A stretch of 16,923 nucleotides of DNA. It comes from JAJZMF01 sp035702845. Lineage in GTDB: Bacteria > Actinomycetota > Acidimicrobiia > Acidimicrobiales > Palsa-688. Each line of letters opens with the position of its first letter. Within the stretch, counting starts at the first letter, position 1. Below are positions 7,706-14,265 of this stretch, in pieces. Below the pieces are notes generated by a model that was not told the DNA's origin, searched no databases, and was given only the letters and a program-made list of their open reading frames with translations. The translations under genes were made by a program, and so were the position numbers. Location of the stretch: NCBI GenBank assembly GCA_035702845.1, contig DASSZK010000414.1, positions 1 to 16,923 of the forward strand. Reading direction: 5' to 3'.

Positions 7706-8242
7706 GTGTTCATCGATCTATCGTCTCAGGCCGTGTCGCTGGGTAGCTCTCGTTTGACAGGAGCAGCCCCTGCCGTTGTTTGGTTGTCCGGCGAGCACGA
7801 CCTGGCGACTGAGCCAGAGCTTCGCCTGATCTTGGCGCGTGCCATTCGCGACGACGACGGAGGAGACGTCGTCATCGATCTCAGTGAGCTGGATTTCATT
7901 AGCGTGTCCACTCTTGGTGTCCTGGTGAGGGCGCAGGCGTACCTGCGCCGACGGTCGAGGTCAATGACCGTCCGGGCGCCAAATGCCAGGATCCTTCGGA
8001 CCCTGCGTATTTGCGGGCTCGAGGACATTCTTGGGGTAGGTGTGGGCGCTCAACCTGAGAACGAGGTATATATCGGGGCTATTCCCGGGCCCGTCCACTC
8101 GGGCGAACCGCCCGACTTGCGGGCTAGTAGCGCTCCCACAGAATTATCTGCGGCATGTCAAGTTACATCGCCGCGCATAACCGGTGAACATCAGGCCGTC
8201 GGCCAGCTACCGGGAAGCGCGGTCGCTCGAGGAGGCCCGTGA
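7706..8242 (+). CDS. STAS-domain protein (anti-sigma-factor antagonist type)
   Basis: The GTG at 7706 has a strong GGGAGGAG seven or so bases upstream. The STAS fold covers about residues 20-115: VVWLSGEHDLATEPELR, VVIDLSELDFISVSTLGVLVRAQ, MTVRAPNARILRTLRICGLEDIL. In SpoIIAA-like proteins the loop reads DSSGLGV and a Ser is phosphorylated by an anti-sigma kinase. Here it reads SVSTLGV, so Ser68 keeps the acceptor position while the preceding Asp and the Gly are changed. Residues from about 118 to 178 form a low-complexity tail with no visible domain. The stop overlaps the GTG of the next gene (GTGA, 8239-8242). The expected partner is an anti-sigma kinase or another stress-response protein; none is encoded nearby. 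Confidence 0.85.
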   Translation: MFIDLSSQAVSLGSSRLTGAAPAVVWLSGEHDLATEPELRLILARAIRDDDGGDVVIDLSELDFISVSTLGVLVRAQAYLRRRSRSMTVRAPNARILRTLRICGLEDILGVGVGAQPENEVYIGAIPGPVHSGEPPDLRASSAPTELSAACQVTSPRITGEHQAVGQLPGSAVARGGP

Positions 8243-8961
8243 ATGGCACCGCAGAGCGGCGTGCGCGGATCCTCGTCATGCTTGCACGCGCTGGTCACCC
8301 GGTCCAAACAAAGAGCCTCTGCCGGGTGAGCGCTGAGGTAACCGGTGCGACGGGTGCCGGTATCATGTTGATGTCAGGCAACACGCCGGGCGGTTCGCTG
8401 TGCACCACCAACGAGATGAGCGACGTGATCGAGCAGCTCCAGTACGCCCTGGGCGAGGGGCCCTGTGTCGACGCGTACCAACAGGACACCCCTGTCCTGG
8501 AGGCTGACCTGGCAAATGCCCGGACGCGTCGATGGCCAGCTTTCAGCCCGCCGGCCTTACGCGCCGGAGTGGCAGCTGTCTTCGGTTTTCCTTTGCATAT
8601 TGGGGCTACCCGGCTGGGCGCGCTCAACCTTTGCCGAGACAGCGCGGGCTCCCTTGACCAACAACAATACGCCGATGCTCTCGTTATGGCCGACATAGTT
8701 GCGGAGTCAATACTCATTTTCCAGTCCAAAGCCGGCCCCGGTGGGGAAGTCGCTGCCGAACTGGAAGAGGCCGCGGACTTCCACTGGGTGGTGCACCAGG
8801 CGTCTGGAATGGTTGCGGCCCAGCTCGGGATCGGTATCGGCCACGCGCTAGCCCGGCTGCGCGGGTACGCCTTCGCCAACGAGCGGCTTTTGGCCGATGT
8901 GGCCAAAGATGTTGTGGCGAGGCGCTTGCGACTGAGCGCGGACGAAATGGGAGGCACGTAA
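8239..8961 (+). CDS. GAF-ANTAR regulator 1 (RNA-binding antiterminator type)
   Basis: The 240-residue protein starts at the GTG at 8239, four bases inside the STAS gene, so it is translationally coupled. The GAF domain covers about 22-162 (TGATGAGIMLMSG, YALGEGPCVDAYQQDTPVLEADL, GVAAVFGFPLHIGATRLGALNL). The ANTAR domain covers about 183-232 (VVHQASGMVAAQLG, ALARLRGYAFANERLLADVAKDVV), with the expected alanines and aromatic residue of the three-helix bundle. Proteins of this layout bind paired RNA hairpins and prevent transcription termination when their sensor is activated. The GAF ligand is unknown. It is followed by a small ORF and a second GAF-ANTAR gene. Confidence 0.9.
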   Translation: MNGTAERRARILVMLARAGHPVQTKSLCRVSAEVTGATGAGIMLMSGNTPGGSLCTTNEMSDVIEQLQYALGEGPCVDAYQQDTPVLEADLANARTRRWPAFSPPALRAGVAAVFGFPLHIGATRLGALNLCRDSAGSLDQQQYADALVMADIVAESILIFQSKAGPGGEVAAELEEAADFHWVVHQASGMVAAQLGIGIGHALARLRGYAFANERLLADVAKDVVARRLRLSADEMGGT

Positions 8962-8963
8962 AA

Positions 8964-9083
8964 ATGACAAAGGTGGACTTCGCGCAGACAGGGGCTGACC
9001 GCTGCGGGCATGCCGTGGAGTTACCTGTCGGCGTGGGCGATGATTGCCCGGGCCGTCGATATCGCGGGTACCGGCATGACTAG
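8964..9083 (+). CDS. Small ORF (39 aa) bridging the two GAF-ANTAR genes
   Basis: The ATG at 8964 lies just after the first GAF-ANTAR stop, with GGGAGG about eight to ten bases upstream, the best ribosome site in this junction. The 39-residue product (MTKVDFAQTGADRCGH... to RYRGYRHD) has no recognisable domain. Its TAG (9081-9083) overlaps the ATG at 9076 of the next GAF-ANTAR gene by eight bases, so ribosomes finishing here could start that gene. It may be a true small protein, a coupling leader, or the remains of a longer N-terminus shifted out of frame. Confidence 0.4.
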   Translation: MTKVDFAQTGADRCGHAVELPVGVGDDCPGRRYRGYRHD

Positions 9084-9825
9084 GACAGAGGCCTCTCGCG
9101 AAGCCGTACTGCTCGAAGCCCTTGTCTCTCTGGCGGATACTCTGGTGGCAGACTTCGACGTCGTAGATCTCTTAGCGTCGCTCGCAGACCGATGCGTCGA
9201 GGTGTTCGATGTCGCGGCGGCAGGTCTGATGCTGGTCGGCCCCGACGGTGCTTTGCGGGTAATGGCGTCGTCCAGCGAAGCTATGCGCATCCTTGAGCTC
9301 TTCGAGTTGCAGTCTGAAGAGGGGCCTTGCCCCGATTGTTACCTGAGTGGCAAGGTGGTAACGCACCCGGACCTCGCCAGTACCGCCAGCCCTTGGCCCC
9401 GCTTTTCCGCTGAGGCGTTGGCTGCCGGGTTCCGTTCCGTGCAGGCATTGCCAATGCGCCTTCGAGGGTCTGTGATCGGTGCACTTAATTTGTTCCACAC
9501 AGGCACCGGCGAGATGGTCTCTGCTGATATAGCGGCCGCTCAGGCTCTGGCTGATGTGGCCACCATCGCTATCCTCCAGCACCGCGCTGCTTTAGAAGCC
9601 CAAGCGGTCAATTCGCAACTTCAGCACGCTTTGAACAGCCGCATTGTCATCGAGCAAGCCAAAGGGATGGTTGCCGAAAGGCGGCAGATCAGCACGCAGG
9701 AGGCGTTTTCTGCGTTGCGCACCTATGCCCGGAGCCAAAACCTGCGCCTGGCTGATGTGGCTCAAGCAGTTGTCGAGGGGTCGCCGAGCGCACCGCCCTG
9801 GGCCCGCTTGCCCAGGCGTGGCTAA
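9076..9825 (+). CDS. GAF-ANTAR regulator 2
   Basis: I chose the ATG at 9076 (249 residues), which overlaps the end of the small ORF. In-frame ATGs at 9010 and 9040 exist but have no better ribosome site and add only a non-conserved tail. The GAF domain covers about 14-172 (LADTLVADFDVVDLLASLADRCVE, AAAGLMLVGPDGALRVMAS, SEEGPCPDCYLSGKVV, RSVQALPMRLRGSVIGALNLF). The ANTAR domain covers about 178-236 (QLQHALNSRIVIEQAKGMVAERR, FSALRTYARSQNLRLADVAQAVV), a closer match to consensus than that of regulator 1. Being in one operon with regulator 1 and the STAS protein suggests a joint stress or nutrient response acting on RNA. Confidence 0.9.
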   Translation: MTRTEASREAVLLEALVSLADTLVADFDVVDLLASLADRCVEVFDVAAAGLMLVGPDGALRVMASSSEAMRILELFELQSEEGPCPDCYLSGKVVTHPDLASTASPWPRFSAEALAAGFRSVQALPMRLRGSVIGALNLFHTGTGEMVSADIAAAQALADVATIAILQHRAALEAQAVNSQLQHALNSRIVIEQAKGMVAERRQISTQEAFSALRTYARSQNLRLADVAQAVVEGSPSAPPWARLPRRG

Positions 9826-9917
9826 CGAGGGGCACGTGCCAAGGAGCGCCGGCGCCAGTGCGTGAGCCTCTGGAGCGGTGCGCCCTGAGCCCACTCGGCC
9901 CTTCTACCTGACGGGAC

Positions 9918-9946
9918 CTTACTGCCGGCGTGACGCCGGCAGTAAG
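9918..9946 (+). terminator. Perfect 13-bp hairpin after the ANTAR operon
   Basis: CTTACTGCCGGCG (9918-9930) and its exact complement CGCCGGCAGTAAG (9934-9946) flank a TGA loop, 92 bases after the last ANTAR stop. It is strong enough to stop polymerase, but no T-run follows, so it could also be a protein-binding palindrome. Confidence 0.5.
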
Positions 9947-10003
9947 CGAGCGCCGCTGCTCGGCCAACCAGGAGGTACCCCCGGGGACGACGCTCCGGCC
10001 TGG

Positions 10004-10009
10004 TACCTT
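10004..10009 (+). promoter_or_regulatory. Candidate -10 element for a leaderless transcript
   Basis: TACCTT (TANNNT) ends six bases before the GTG at 10016, the spacing expected when transcription starts at the start codon. An AGGAGG at about 9970 is too far away (about 40 bases) to serve this start. Confidence 0.3.
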
Positions 10010-10015
10010 CGCACC

Positions 10016-11071
10016 GTGTTCCGGTCGCCACTCACGCTAGAGATCGACTGCCCGAGACGGGTCGAGGCAGGTGAGGACGTACTAGTCGTGGTACGACCCG
10101 TACTGCGACGGCCCGTCGAGATCGTGCGAGCCGAGGTGCGTTGGGTCTGTCGATGGGCTCGACGTGTGCGGTACCGCAGGTACCAACTCGGCCCGAAGAT
10201 CGGGGCGTACACCCAAACGTCCAAGCAGACCGTCAAGAGCGTTGTTTCCGCATCGCCATTAGCCCTCGCCGGCGAGTTCCCCTCCGGCCCACTGGCGCCG
10301 CGGCAAGCCCGTTTCGAGACGCTGGACACGCCTCCAAGCACGAGCGACCCCGCGGGGCTCGGGTGGGTGCTCAGCCAGGTCGTTGTCGAACTGGAGCTGC
10401 GCTCCGGCAAAAAGGTCATTGCTCGCAAGGGTATATGGGTGCGCCCGCCTGCCAAGCCCCGGGACGGTCTGGGCGGCCTCTTTGCCGGCGCAGACGCCGG
10501 GACCTTGGCATCCGGCGGCGCTCCAGCACCTGTCGGTGCTGCGCACTTGTCGGTCCTATCTGCGGACGGCTCCCCCTGGTTGCACTGCGAGACTTGCCGC
10601 CCCCTCGAAGGGCAGTTCGTACTTTGTACGGGCAGCGAGGGTACCGGCCCAGGCCGGGTGTCCCTCTCGCTCGCCTCGCAGGCGCAGTGGGAGGTCCACT
10701 ACATGGCACCGGTGAAGGACGTCTCGAGAGGGCCCCGTCGCAGAGCGCGCCAGCAGCAACGCCGCCAGTTCGAAGAAGTGTGGATGGAGCGCCAGTTGCT
10801 ATCGCGCACCGCCAAACTCGGCCACGTAGACGTCCCTGAGTTGCCTGCACAAAGCGTGCACACAGGGACCTTTTGTTTCGACGGCCCGAGAGGTACGAAG
10901 CAGACTACATCGACCCCGGAGGGCTTCACGCAGTACCAACTGGTTGCTTCCTGGCAGGCCGGTACTTTGCAGGCCGAGGCCAGCGCCCCTGTTGTCGTCG
11001 CGTTGGGGCATGCTCAGCAGGCGACAGGTCGGGGGTTCTCGCTGTTTGGGCGGCGGGCCCAGAAGGGGTAG
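10016..11071 (+). CDS. Beta-rich protein, possibly arrestin-like, 351 aa
   Basis: The frame opens at 9878, but the first 46 codons translate the intergenic hairpin and look non-coding. I place the start at the GTG at 10016, where strand-like sequence begins at once (LTLEIDCPRRVEAGEDVLVVVRP). The N-terminal half alternates hydrophobic and polar residues (VEIVRAEVRWVCRW, WVLSQVVVELELRSGKKVIARKGIWV), recalling arrestin or Spo0M-like sandwiches; this fold is a guess. The middle has HCETCRPLEGQFVLCTG. The C-terminal part contains a basic, charged stretch (RGPRRRARQQQRRQFEEVW) and then more strands. There is no signal peptide or membrane helix. It is transcribed after the ANTAR operon but is separated from it by a strong hairpin. 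Confidence 0.6.
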   Translation: MFRSPLTLEIDCPRRVEAGEDVLVVVRPVLRRPVEIVRAEVRWVCRWARRVRYRRYQLGPKIGAYTQTSKQTVKSVVSASPLALAGEFPSGPLAPRQARFETLDTPPSTSDPAGLGWVLSQVVVELELRSGKKVIARKGIWVRPPAKPRDGLGGLFAGADAGTLASGGAPAPVGAAHLSVLSADGSPWLHCETCRPLEGQFVLCTGSEGTGPGRVSLSLASQAQWEVHYMAPVKDVSRGPRRRARQQQRRQFEEVWMERQLLSRTAKLGHVDVPELPAQSVHTGTFCFDGPRGTKQTTSTPEGFTQYQLVASWQAGTLQAEASAPVVVALGHAQQATGRGFSLFGRRAQKG

Positions 11072-11139
11072 CTCAGTCCACCTGGGGCCCGAGGACTTCG
11101 TGCCGGGTGAGCACGCCCTGGTTCAAGCAGGTCAGCGGG

Positions 11140-11550
11140 TTAGAACTGTCTGAACCGCCGGACCTTGCGCACCGAACCATAAGGGCCCAGGCGCCTTCCG
11201 CTCAGTATGAGGATAGAGACGAATATTGCCGTGAAAACGACGCCGCCCAGCGCGCAAACGCAAAGCTGGAGCGCCAACTGTGGTAGGTGCAACCCGGGCC
11301 GTACCGTCGATAACACGGGGTAATCAGCGGGGTTGTTGGTAGTGGAGGTGGGGTTGGGGCTGACCGATATGGCGAACTTGCCCACACCGCCGCGGTACGC
11401 CTCGGTGTACAAGGGGCATATGCTATAAGCAAAGAAACCGTTTGGTTGCAAGCGACAAGCGGCCCGGTCGACGAGCAAGGCCTTCTGGGGCGCGGCACAA
11501 GTCAGAAGTGCGAAAAGTAGGCTGAAAAACACGATAGCCCGCCAAGTCAT
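11140..11550 (-). CDS. Small membrane protein with two helices, unknown function
   Basis: I do not recognise the family. From the ATG at 11550 the product has 136 residues. It has an N-terminal helix or uncleaved signal (about 4-18, RAIVFFSLLFALLTC), an external loop of about 70 residues containing CRLQPNGFFAYSICPLYTEAY and a Pro/Thr/Asn-rich stretch, and a second helix near 97-118 (LCVCALGGVVFTAIFVSILIL) followed by a basic cytoplasmic tail (GRRLGPYGSVRKVRRFRQF). The frame extends to 11658, but the extra residues look non-coding; GTG at 11583 is an alternative. There is no clear ribosome site. It converges with the upstream plus-strand gene, 68 bases apart. Confidence 0.55.
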   Translation of the reverse strand: MTWRAIVFFSLLFALLTCAAPQKALLVDRAACRLQPNGFFAYSICPLYTEAYRGGVGKFAISVSPNPTSTTNNPADYPVLSTVRPGLHLPQLALQLCVCALGGVVFTAIFVSILILSGRRLGPYGSVRKVRRFRQF

Positions 11551-11658
11551 TGCATCTTTTAGCGTGCGCGCCAGGCTCTTCACCGCAGCGCATATTAGCG
11601 CAACGTCCCGCGTTCTTCTACTGGGACAACGGTCGCAACAATCGTCTCTACCTTCCAA

Positions 11659-12049
11659 TTATAAGGGGGGACGGGCATGAACAACCACTTGAGGAGGCCC
11701 CCCGGTGAGGGGGGCGCCGGCGGCGGGCAGCGGGGCCGGCAGTCGCGTCGCCGGCTCGACGTAAAGGGCATCCGCTGGTCGCAGGTCAGCGCGCCGGGCC
11801 CGAGTACCAGCACGAGCTCAGGCAGCAGCGCACTTCGCCACTCGTATGGCGAAGGCGCGGCAGAGGCGCTCCTCGGTGGACTTGGCGCTAGGGCCGCCCG
11901 GATCGCTGTACCGGCCGTAAGCAGGCGGCACGTCTACGCTCCGGGGTAAGCGGCCTCAACGCGCCAGTCCAGCTCTTGTTCCTGGCGCACCGCGTCCAGG
12001 GCCGCGAGGACCTCGTGCGGTGACACCGTGCGCCCGGTGGGTGCGTGCG
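11659..12049 (+). other. 391-base stretch without a convincing gene
   Basis: No frame here has a good ribosome site and a recognisable product. On the minus strand, just downstream of tRNA-Lys, a short frame (11934-12026, containing VSPHEVLAALDAVRQ) and two other short frames further on (one with PYEWRSALLPELVLVLG) look more protein-like than chance, but they are in different frames. This could be a decayed gene. Nothing regulatory stands out. Confidence 0.35.
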
Positions 12050-12121
12050 TGCGCCCCCTGGGATTCGAACCCAGAACCTGCGGATTAAGAGTCCGTTGCT
12101 CTGCCATTGAGCTAGAGGCGC
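12050..12121 (-). tRNA. tRNA-Lys (anticodon CTT)
   Basis: The reverse strand gives acceptor GCGCCTC with GGGGCGC, D arm AGCTCAATGGCAGAGC, anticodon loop CTCTTAA (CTT) in a CGGA/TCCG stem, and T arm CTGGG-TTCGAAT-CCCAG. The discriminator is A and CCA is not encoded. Confidence 0.94.
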
Positions 12122-12243
12122 GGGGACTCAGAGCATACCCCATGTCGGCGCGAGGGCCCCAGTCGAGATGGCTTGTTCTTCGCGCCGGCGCCTCCCCTCA
12201 TCGAGCCAGGCAACACTGCGAGCGCGCGCAGGCTCACTTAACA

Positions 12244-12249
12244 TATGAT
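12244..12249 (+). promoter_or_regulatory. -10 element for a leaderless transcript of the oxidoreductase gene
   Basis: TATGAT, one base from the TATAAT consensus, ends eight bases before the ATG at 12258. No Shine-Dalgarno is present, so the mRNA probably begins at or near the start codon. No clear -35 is seen. Confidence 0.5.
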
Positions 12250-12257
12250 CCCTGCCC

Positions 12258-13607
12258 ATGAGGCCAAGCCTGCGAGTGGCTGTCGTCGGGGGTGGTTTTG
12301 CGGGCTGCTACCTGGCCACGCACCTGGCTGCCGGTTCCCACGTAACTGTCTATGAAGCAGGTCCGGGGGGGCCTCGAGCGCACGAGTGGCAGCGCAAGGA
12401 TGTGACCTGCTTCCGCTGGGCGCCCTGGTTGACTGAGGCGCCCGGGTCGACTGAGGCGGGCGACGACGTCGAGGGCGGGCTCCTCCTCGGGTTGAAACGC
12501 CGCTTGGGCGGCCGGTCGCTGTGCTGGCACGGGATGGTCCCACGCTTGCAGCCTGATGAGATGGCGGGCCTGTGGCCTGCCGACGTGGTCGACGACCTTA
12601 TGTCGCCTGGCGGCTACTACGACACAGTGGAAGCGGAGTTGTCGCAGTGGCGGGGCGACGATATTTATAAGCCCGTCTCTGACGAGGAGGCGGTGTTAAG
12701 GGACAGGCTGGTAGCCGACCTGGGGTTGCCTCTGGCGACGCCCCCTCGGGCAATACGGAACGAGGGGGGCAGCTACGTACCGTACTCACCGTTGCCGAAG
12801 CTGCTGGAGGACGGTGCCGTCGAAGTGAGGGCGGCACAGCGGGTCAGGGCAGTCGACCAGGCGGGCGACGTCGTTCTCGTCACCGACGAGGATGGGGAGC
12901 GCCGCGAGTACGACCGTGCGGTAATCGCGGCCGGTGCGGTCGAGTCGGCGCGCCTGGCCCTGTCTGCGTTGGACCGAGCCGGTACTGGCTGTGCTCTGGC
13001 CACGACTTTTGCCGTACATATTTTCACCGGTCTCGTAATGCCGTTCGACCCGGGCACGGGCACGACTTTGGTCCCCGACGAGGCACCCGTGGGGTATTGG
13101 TGGGACGAGGTAACGGGTTCGTTGGGCTTTGCCTCGGTGGTGCGCGGGACGCGCGGGCGTCCTGACCTCCTCCATGTGTGGTTGTGCGGGCCGTCTGCTG
13201 CCAACAGCGGCGCAATAGAGATCGGGACAGGCACCGCAACGGCCACAGTGCGAGTCCGAGACCTGCCGGCGGACAAGAACCTGCGACGCAGCCATCAAGA
13301 AGTCCTGAAGCGCCTGCTCCCGCGCTCGCTTACAGACCAACTGTCTTTCGAGCTCAATTTCGAGGACGCGCAGCGCGTCGCCTGCACCAGTGGTGTGGCC
13401 ACCGGGTACTGGGTGCGGTCGGGTTCGGGTGATCATGAGGCGGCGTCCCTGAGACTTGGTTCTGACCTCGTCGCCACGTCAGGTGCCCTACGCCAGGCAC
13501 CGTCCATTTTGCTCGCCGGCCCGCAGGTCTTCCCGGCTATCGGAGCCGCTAACCCCGTCTTGACCGCGCTGGCCTTGGCTCGGCGCACGGCGACGCTCCT
13601 GTTCTAG
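12258..13607 (+). CDS. FAD-dependent (GMC-like) oxidoreductase
   Basis: The 449-residue protein starts with a dinucleotide-binding Rossmann motif (VAVVGGGFAGCYLATHL, GGGFAG at 11-16) and the acidic residue that ends the second strand (E33, VTVYEAGPGG), which binds the FAD ribose. A middle block (YDRAVIAAGAVESARLALSAL) and the C-terminal block (VFPAIGAANPVLTALALARRTATLL) match the FAD-contact and closing segments of the glucose-methanol-choline oxidoreductases. Those enzymes oxidise alcohols, sugars or amines; this substrate is unknown. It lies 326 bases before the RiPP precursor on the same strand but appears to have its own promoter. A role in maturing the peptide, such as oxidising azolines or side chains, is possible but unproven. 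Confidence 0.82.
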   Translation: MRPSLRVAVVGGGFAGCYLATHLAAGSHVTVYEAGPGGPRAHEWQRKDVTCFRWAPWLTEAPGSTEAGDDVEGGLLLGLKRRLGGRSLCWHGMVPRLQPDEMAGLWPADVVDDLMSPGGYYDTVEAELSQWRGDDIYKPVSDEEAVLRDRLVADLGLPLATPPRAIRNEGGSYVPYSPLPKLLEDGAVEVRAAQRVRAVDQAGDVVLVTDEDGERREYDRAVIAAGAVESARLALSALDRAGTGCALATTFAVHIFTGLVMPFDPGTGTTLVPDEAPVGYWWDEVTGSLGFASVVRGTRGRPDLLHVWLCGPSAANSGAIEIGTGTATATVRVRDLPADKNLRRSHQEVLKRLLPRSLTDQLSFELNFEDAQRVACTSGVATGYWVRSGSGDHEAASLRLGSDLVATSGALRQAPSILLAGPQVFPAIGAANPVLTALALARRTATLLF

Positions 13608-13628
13608 AAAGAGAACGCCGTTTACGCG

Positions 13629-13678
13629 CGTGGTCGACCACGGGCGCAAAGTGGTCAATTCGGGCCATCGCTGGTCAA
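13629..13678 (+). promoter_or_regulatory. Operator candidate: three TGGTCRA direct repeats, the first inside a palindrome
   Basis: TGGTCGA (13631), TGGTCAA (13652) and TGGTCAA (13672) are spaced 21 and 20 bases, about two helical turns, so they face the same side of the DNA. The first lies in a perfect 14-base palindrome, CGTGGTCGACCACG (13629-13642). The array sits about 100 bases before the -35 of the precursor promoter, a fitting place for an activator. Confidence 0.4.
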
Positions 13679-13690
13679 AGCGTGACCTCG

Positions 13691-13711
13691 AAGGTTGGGT
13701 CGCGTAACCTT
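13691..13711 (+). repeat. Inverted repeat AAGGTT-N9-AACCTT
   Basis: A perfect six-base inverted repeat with a nine-base spacer, between the direct repeats and the precursor promoter. It could be a weak terminator of the oxidoreductase gene or a second operator. Confidence 0.3.
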
Positions 13712-13776
13712 GCTGAAATAAAAAGCGCACGTCAAGTGGCAAGATCGACCGCTGTGAAGAATATTCAGGCCTTTCC

Positions 13777-13805
13777 TTGACCCGTAAGACCCGCGTAGTT
13801 AGACT
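13777..13805 (+). promoter_or_regulatory. Promoter of the RiPP operon
   Basis: TTGACC (13777-13782) and TAGACT (13800-13805) are exactly 17 bases apart, close to the housekeeping sigma consensus. Transcription would begin near 13812, leaving an untranslated leader of about 120 bases before the precursor ATG. Confidence 0.6.
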
Positions 13806-13933
13806 CTCACGGCGAGTGGCCAAGGACGGTTTGACAGCCGCTCTGTACGGCCTCTCGGCAACTGTTGCCTCCGCCAGTGGCAATGGGAGCCCATTTCGAT
13901 CAACTCAAACAGCGGAGCACTCAGGGAGGCTCG

Positions 13934-14224
13934 ATGCGACTGCTTGAAATGACCGATGTGGAAGAGCTCGAACAAGCGGTTTTCGGCGCCAACACCGCCG
14001 TGGCCACAACCGAGCTCGACCGCCCGGTCACATTGTGTGTAGTCAGTCCTGACGAAACCGATCGTCCGGTCACGCTTTGTGTTGTCAACCCCGAGGAGAC
14101 CCGCCCGGTCACTCTGTGCGTTGTCAGTCCCGAAAGCGACGACCGGCCCGTCACTTTGTGCGTCGTGAGCCCAGAGGAGACCGCACGTCCGGTCACCCTC
14201 TGCGTCGTCACCTCGGACAACTAG
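13934..14224 (+). CDS. Multi-core RiPP precursor peptide, 96 aa
   Basis: The ATG at 13934 follows GGGAGG with a four-base gap. An in-frame extension to 13865 has no ribosome site. Residues 1-29 are a leader (MRLLEMTDVEELEQAVFGAN...), acidic, partly helical and free of Cys. Residues 30-93 or so carry five tandem cores that each begin with an identical RPVTLCVV, followed by a short, mostly acidic spacer (SPDETD, NPEET, SPESDD, SPEETA) and a last tail TSDN. Each core has one Cys, the only Cys in the peptide. A YcaO/TfuA pair follows, so this is the likely substrate of backbone modification, as with other multi-core precursors such as those of thiovarsolins. Cutting at the acidic spacers would release up to five copies of one small product. 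I do not recognise the core from any known RiPP. Confidence 0.88.
   Translation: MRLLEMTDVEELEQAVFGANTAVATTELDRPVTLCVVSPDETDRPVTLCVVNPEETRPVTLCVVSPESDDRPVTLCVVSPEETARPVTLCVVTSDN
14021..14221 (+). repeat. Five in-frame core repeats (14, 13, 14, 14 and 12 codons)
   Basis: Units begin at 14021, 14063, 14102, 14144 and 14186. The first eight residues are identical in all five, but the codons differ: Thr is ACA, ACG, ACT, ACT, ACC; Leu is TTG, CTT, CTG, TTG, CTC; Arg is CGC, CGT, CGC, CGG, CGT. Selection therefore acts on the peptide and the duplication is not recent. Confidence 0.95.
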
Positions 14225-14233
14225 AAGACCCGC

Positions 14234-14248
14234 GCAAGCTTTGCTTGC
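14234..14248 (+). terminator. Hairpin between precursor and YcaO gene (possible attenuator)
   Basis: GCAAGC-TTT-GCTTGC is a perfect six-pair hairpin ten bases after the precursor stop, with no T-run. A partial terminator or mRNA-stabilising stem here would make more precursor than enzyme, a common arrangement in RiPP operons. Confidence 0.35.
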
Positions 14249-14253
14249 AGCCA

Positions 14254-14265
14254 GCTGAGCTCAGC
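14254..14265 (+). repeat. 12-base palindrome GCTGAGCTCAGC
   Basis: A perfect palindrome in the 95-base gap between precursor and YcaO gene, six bases after the hairpin. It could bind a dimeric protein or extend the mRNA structure; it may also be chance. Confidence 0.2.

Noticed and set aside
9918..9946. ANTAR target RNA
   Set aside because: ANTAR sites are paired hairpins with six-base loops; this is one hairpin with a three-base loop and lies after the operon.
9878..10015. Upstream start (GTG 9878) for the beta-rich protein
   Set aside because: The added residues translate the perfect hairpin, and the protein-like pattern begins only at 10016.
12027..12143. Minus-strand frame containing MAEQRTLNPQVLGSNPRGRT
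   Set aside because: This is the familiar spurious translation of a tRNA gene (tRNA-Lys).
13921..14220. Repetitive minus-strand frame (TTHKVTGRSS-like units) opposite the precursor
   Set aside because: It is the exact shadow of the core repeats. The plus frame has the ribosome site, leader, promoter and neighbouring enzymes.
14021..14221. CRISPR array or DNA-level tandem repeat
   Set aside because: The units differ at many bases, are in frame, and conserve amino acids rather than nucleotides; there are no spacers of the CRISPR kind.
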